Of a stretch of DNA of 23,144 nucleotides, positions 20,123 to 23,144 are shown piece by piece (the stretch's first letter is position 1; the number at the start of each line of letters is the position of its first letter). The notes under the pieces are model-generated. The model ran no database searches. It was given only the letters and a program-made list of their open reading frames with translations, and was not told where the DNA came from. The stretch is from positions 1-23,144 of the IMG/VR virus record IMGVR_UViG_3300028809_000070. One strand, given 5' to 3'. A program made the translations under genes and the position numbers. Source of the stretch: a virus.

Positions 20123-20977
20123 CTAGTTGTGCGGCCCGTCCGATTCGCCCGGCACGGTCTCTACGTGGTGCTCGTGCGTGTTCAACGCGGCGTTCGGCAC
20201 GATGACGTCCTCATCGGCGATCAGGTTGCGCACCTGCAGGTCGCCCTGCAGCTGGTACGTGCTGCCAGGAAGCACACCAGTGCCGAGCAGCCCACCGTTG
20301 AGCGTCATGAACGCATTCACGATGAAGCCGCCAGGTGCGGTGAGCGTGGTGGTCGTGCCCGACTGCAGGTCCGTCGTGGTTCCCGACTGCACGCTCACCG
20401 ACGTGTCGGCCGCGATCGTGGTCGAGGTGCCAGAGTGCAGGTTGATCGCTTCGCCGGCGTCCAGCGTGATCGATTCGCCCGCCGTGATGTTGATCGACGC
20501 GGGCGAGTGAATGTCGATGCCGCCGGCCTCGGGCTGGAAGCGCACGTACTGCGTCGGCTCGGGGTTGAGCACGCCGCCGATGTAGAGCGCGTCCGCGATG
20601 TCGTGGCGCCGGTCGGTCGCCGGCGGCCCCTGCGTCGTCGTGGCCTTCACGCTGGTGATGTCGCGCTCAGCGAAGTTGGCTAGGCCGATGTCCCCCGCGG
20701 CCGGATCGAGCACCACCGCGGACGGGCCGCCCTGGTAGCGCATGAAGGGAACGTTGTAGATAGGCGTCTGTGCGATGACCTTGCGCGCGGTGTCGGTCTC
20801 CTGCACCAGCGGCAGTACGTCCACGAAGCCCACCTTGCCGCTCGTGGGGCGCACGGCCAGCACGCGCACCAGCTGCGTCGTGTGCACGCGCCCGAGCATG
20901 CGCCCGATGATGAATTCCTGCTGGCGGCCCTCGTCGAACTGGTCCTCGAAGCTGGGGAGGTAGGGGAAAGCGCTCAT
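20123..20977 (-). CDS. baseplate spike protein (Gp138/gpV-like)
   Basis: A 284-residue membrane-puncturing spike. The N-terminal OB-fold domain (FEDQFDEGRQQEFIIGRMLG to about residue 120) resembles the phage phi92 Gp138 N-terminal domain. From about 150 the sequence becomes a regular beta-helix (SINITAGESITLDAGEAINL, TSVSVQSGTTTDLQSGTTTT), expected to form a trimeric needle. The end, NTHEHHVETVPGESDG, contains an H-x-H. In P2 gpV and Gp138 such residues hold an iron ion at the tip. Start ATG 20977 lies 2 bases after the hub stop with GGAGAG upstream. The frame upstream to 21304 is rejected as it overlaps the hub gene. Confidence 0.88.
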   Translation of the reverse strand: MSAFPYLPSFEDQFDEGRQQEFIIGRMLGRVHTTQLVRVLAVRPTSGKVGFVDVLPLVQETDTARKVIAQTPIYNVPFMRYQGGPSAVVLDPAAGDIGLANFAERDITSVKATTTQGPPATDRRHDIADALYIGGVLNPEPTQYVRFQPEAGGIDIHSPASINITAGESITLDAGEAINLHSGTSTTIAADTSVSVQSGTTTDLQSGTTTTLTAPGGFIVNAFMTLNGGLLGTGVLPGSTYQLQGDLQVRNLIADEDVIVPNAALNTHEHHVETVPGESDGPHN

Positions 20978-20979
20978 GG

Positions 20980-21882
20980 TCAATTCTCTCCGTTGCCTTT
21001 GGCGCCGAAGGCGTTCGATGCGACACCCGTGGTCCACTGGCCGCCAGGCAGGTTCACGTCGAGCTGGTGCGCGACGACCGCAGCCACCCACTTCGTGCGG
21101 TTGATGAAATCGAAGTCGGTCACCTGCACGTCCAGCGGCGCACCGGGGCGCAGTCGCGGGTTGAAGACGGCCGAGAACTGCAGCCCGCTGCTCGAATAGA
21201 CCGGGTAGCCCTGCAGGCCGGTGTCGGCCGCGATGCGAATGGCGTCCTCGTTGAAGGGCGCCTTCGAGCGGCGCACGATCAGGCGCTGCAGGTTGCAGAA
21301 CCACGTCAGCTCGTCGTAGTGGCGCAGCAACGTCGAGACCTGCTCCAGTGGCGAGCCCGTGACGTGCACGTCGGTGAGCTGGTAGCGCGGCGCGGTCTCG
21401 CTGTAGTCGAGCGAGAAACCCTGTGGCTGGATGATGTTGGTCAGCGCGTCCGGCAGCGCGACGGGCCCGGTGCCCGAGGCGTAGGGGCTGGCCGTCGTGT
21501 TCATGAGCACCATGGACGCGTTGGCCTCGATGGTGAGCTTGACCTGCGGCATGCCCGAGGCGTCCACCGCCGACCAGGTGATGATGCCCTGGAACAGCGG
21601 CACGAAGTCCTTGCCGTCCCAGACGTCGATCGACAGCGAGTCGGTGTTCTGCGGTGTGAGCGTCTCCATCCAGAGCCTGGCGATCTGGTTCATGGATGCC
21701 AGCGGCACGCCGAAAATTTCCACCTTAGCGTTGCCGTACTGCTTGCCGCCCTGGCGCAGCGAGATGCGCTGGCGGTGCTGCTCGAAGGTGTAGCTGTGCT
21801 CGGTCTGCTTGCCGGCGTTGTCCGGCCGCGTGACCTTCACGGTGGTGCGTGCGCGTCGCTCAACGAAGGGGTTGTAGGACAA
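20980..21882 (-). CDS. baseplate hub protein
   Basis: A 300-residue protein encoded directly before the spike, the expected place for the gp27/gpD-like hub on which the spike sits. It shows NAKVEIFGVPLASMNQIARL and WDGKDFVPLFQGIITWSAVD. HYDELTWFCNLQRLIVRRSK and FSAVFNPRLRPGAPLDVQVT follow, typical of hub beta domains. I take the TTG at 21882 (MSYNPFVERRARTTVKVTRP) because GGAG lies 6-7 bases before it and the N-terminus looks coding. A GTG at 21840 with a 4-base overlap is the alternative. With the TTG start it overlaps the zinc-finger gene by 46 bases. Confidence 0.78.
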   Translation of the reverse strand: MSYNPFVERRARTTVKVTRPDNAGKQTEHSYTFEQHRQRISLRQGGKQYGNAKVEIFGVPLASMNQIARLWMETLTPQNTDSLSIDVWDGKDFVPLFQGIITWSAVDASGMPQVKLTIEANASMVLMNTTASPYASGTGPVALPDALTNIIQPQGFSLDYSETAPRYQLTDVHVTGSPLEQVSTLLRHYDELTWFCNLQRLIVRRSKAPFNEDAIRIAADTGLQGYPVYSSSGLQFSAVFNPRLRPGAPLDVQVTDFDFINRTKWVAAVVAHQLDVNLPGGQWTTGVASNAFGAKGNGEN

Positions 21883-22166
21883 GCGATTCTCCAGTCTTTG
21901 AACAGCGCCTGCACCTTGGGCGCCAACGCCGGCGTCTCGCTGATGAGGTAGAGCGCGCAGCGGATCAGATCGTCCTCGTCGGCGCCGTCACGGTCAGCCA
22001 ACCGCAGCGCGGACAATGGATTGTAGGCGCACAGCGGCGAGCCGGGCCTGTGCTGGTAGTGGTAGCCGCCGCACCTGCACAGCTTGTGTCCGCTGGCCTG
22101 CACGTGGCGTGTGAACAGGTCGCGCGTCGTGCGCCGGGTGCGACAGTCAGGGCAACGCAAGGTCAT
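21837..22166 (-). CDS. small zinc-finger-like protein
   Basis: A 109-residue protein from ATG 22166 (MTLRCPDCRTRRTTRDLFTR), overlapping the DUF2591 gene by 20 bases. A CxxC (CPDC) is followed by HKLCRCGGYHYQHRPGSPLC, a Cys/His array able to bind one or two zinc ions. The C-terminal half is helical (ADEDDLIRCALYLISETPAL). Similar short Cys-rich proteins occur in phage accessory regions. The exact family is not known to me. It lies between genes for non-structural-looking proteins and the baseplate hub, so it may be a regulator or an assembly helper. The sequence does not decide. Confidence 0.65.
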   Translation of the reverse strand: MTLRCPDCRTRRTTRDLFTRHVQASGHKLCRCGGYHYQHRPGSPLCAYNPLSALRLADRDGADEDDLIRCALYLISETPALAPKVQALFKDWRIACPTTPSLSDAHAPP

Positions 22167-22500
22167 CGGGCACTGTGTCACCGAACTTTGACGCAACGTA
22201 GGCGCGCATTGCGGCGATGAGCGGTGTCTTCCCGTATTCATTCGGGCGGTCGCCAGCGCGACGCCGGGCGCCCCATTCGTTGCGGGCGTAGAACTCGATG
22301 TCGAATTGCCCGCGCTCGATGATCGGGCCGCCAAGTGCCCAGTCGGTGGACGGCATGAACGGGCCGTACTCGCCGCGCGCGAGCAAGTGCGCCCGGCAGA
22401 TGTCCCCCATGCCCGGCAGATGTCCGAGCGTAGGGCACAGGCCAAGGCCCTGTGCCACCCAGTAGTCGAGCAACGCGCCCGTGAGGTTGGCGGTCTTCAT
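22147..22500 (-). CDS. DUF2591 (phage NinX-like) protein
   Basis: A 117-residue protein matching the DUF2591/P22 NinX family along its length. It starts MKTANLTGALLDYWVAQGLG, then PFMPSTDWALGGPIIERGQF, then a Trp-containing segment. The hallmark end is GKTPLIAAMRAYVASKFGDT followed by VPDDLAL. The start ATG 22500 overlaps the upstream stop by 4 bases. In lambdoid phages ninX lies in the early nin region and its function is unknown. Here it lies in a tail operon, which is unusual. A frame continuing to 22953 is only a shadow of the upstream gene. Confidence 0.85.
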   Translation of the reverse strand: MKTANLTGALLDYWVAQGLGLCPTLGHLPGMGDICRAHLLARGEYGPFMPSTDWALGGPIIERGQFDIEFYARNEWGARRRAGDRPNEYGKTPLIAAMRAYVASKFGDTVPDDLALP

Positions 22501-23144
22501 GGCCGCAGCACCATGCGAAAACGCGGGTCGTTGCGGCCCGACAGCGTGCGCTCGAGGTACGGCAGGCCGTACATCAGCATCGAAGCCGCGTAGGGCGTGG
22601 TAGCGAGAAGCTGACCGGTGCGGCCGTTCCACAGCGCGAAGATGGCCTCGGGCGGCAGCGCGCGGCGCAGGTCGGTCATCATGCCTTCCATCACCTTGTC
22701 GAGCATGCCGGTGTTCGCCCGGGCCGCCGCGTCGTAGCTGCGCACCACGCGGTAGAAGGTCGCGACGTGCTCGGGCGACACCCACACGCCATGCTCGCCC
22801 TGGAACCAGCCCTCGCGGCGCAGCTGCGCGCCCACGCCCTGGCGCGTCGTGCATGCCTTGTCCGACGTCGCGCCGGTGCCGCCTTGGCACACCTCGTTGA
22901 GCGTGCGCCAGTCCGCGAGCGTGTCGGCGCGCGCTGAGCGCACGAAGCCCCAACCGAGCAGCAGGCCCAGCACGAGACCGATCAGGACGAAGCGCAGGAA
23001 CCGCGTGTTGCGGCCGGCGGGTGCGGCGGCGCGCTGGCGGCGTTCCGCCGCAGCGTGCACGCCTTCGGCGTGACCGAGGCGATAGGCCGGCGAGCCGAGC
23101 ACGGCGCGATGCTCCGATTTAGCCGTGTAGCCGGCGGCGAAACC
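22497..23144 (-). CDS. membrane protein, N-terminus cut by window edge
   Basis: The frame is open to the window edge, so the true start probably lies beyond it. An internal GTG at 23102 is the only visible alternative. The visible 215 residues begin GFAAGYTAKSEHRAVLGSPA and are basic. A single TM segment follows (FVLIGLVLGLLLGWGFVRSA), then a domain predicted outside the cytoplasm with two Cys (NEVCQGG, KACTTR), GWFQGEHGVWVSPEH and a helical C-terminus (MLDKVMEGMMTDLRRALPPE). No family recognised. A membrane-anchored periplasmic domain could act in superinfection exclusion or lysis, but this is speculative. It overlaps the NinX-like gene by 4 bases. Confidence 0.68.
   Translation of the reverse strand, partial: GFAAGYTAKSEHRAVLGSPAYRLGHAEGVHAAAERRQRAAAPAGRNTRFLRFVLIGLVLGLLLGWGFVRSARADTLADWRTLNEVCQGGTGATSDKACTTRQGVGAQLRREGWFQGEHGVWVSPEHVATFYRVVRSYDAAARANTGMLDKVMEGMMTDLRRALPPEAIFALWNGRTGQLLATTPYAASMLMYGLPYLERTLSGRNDPRFRMVLRP

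Noticed and set aside
1-23144. tRNA genes, rRNA, CRISPR arrays, insertion sequences, integrase or att sites
   Set aside because: I looked for cloverleaf-type sequences, regularly spaced repeats, transposase motifs and tyrosine or serine recombinase motifs and found none I could support by eye.

Overview
This window looks like part of the genome of a contractile-tailed (myovirus-type) phage or prophage of a GC-rich Gram-negative host. A betaproteobacterium of the Burkholderia/Ralstonia/Achromobacter kind is my best guess. That host guess rests only on base composition and on the resemblance of the proteins to phage families I know, not on any search. I see no integrase, repressor, capsid, terminase or tape-measure gene, so lifestyle cannot be decided.

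Left block (1-9836, minus strand, read right to left): a replication and early region. It starts with a VirE-type primase/helicase (7347-9836). Next come small early genes (6287-7290), a zinc metallopeptidase, a DEAH-box helicase and a small WFP-type protein. A family A DNA polymerase with 3'-5' exonuclease domain follows, then short accessory genes, including a 46-residue two-helix membrane protein too short for ordinary gene calling. Genes mostly overlap by 1-20 bases. I can place sigma70-type promoters upstream of four units (1181, 3565, 5641, 7290), several with inverted repeats over the -10 box.

Centre (9837-10211): a 375-base gene-free divergent region with an AT-rich core (about 29% GC by hand count) bracketed by a perfect 14-bp inverted repeat and three ATGACAC direct copies. 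It is the best candidate here for a replication origin and/or master early switch.

Plus-strand block (10212-13827): a DUF2800 RecB/Cas4-like nuclease and its usual partner, a DUF2815 ssDNA-binding protein, each with its own promoter. An intrinsic terminator follows, ending 3 bases before the start of a RusA resolvase. After RusA come a GH19 endolysin and a three-TM holin. I find no promoter between terminator and RusA, so resolvase and lysis expression probably needs read-through.

Right block (13831-23144, minus strand): a tail/late operon. In transcription order it holds a membrane protein running off the window edge, a DUF2591/NinX-like protein, a zinc-finger protein, baseplate hub and Gp138-like spike. 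An inserted accessory ('moron') cassette (18284-20065) with its own promoter and operator comes next. Then follow baseplate J, DUF2612 baseplate protein, a glycine-rich tail fibre, a tail fibre assembly protein, a second (LydA-like) holin and a small single-TM protein. The plus and minus blocks converge at 13827/13831 on a 33-bp palindrome containing both stop codons.

The most interesting points are the origin-like region, the autonomously promoted moron cassette with a probable frameshifted gene, the palindrome-covered early promoters, terminator-gated lysis genes, and two holins of different families on opposite strands.
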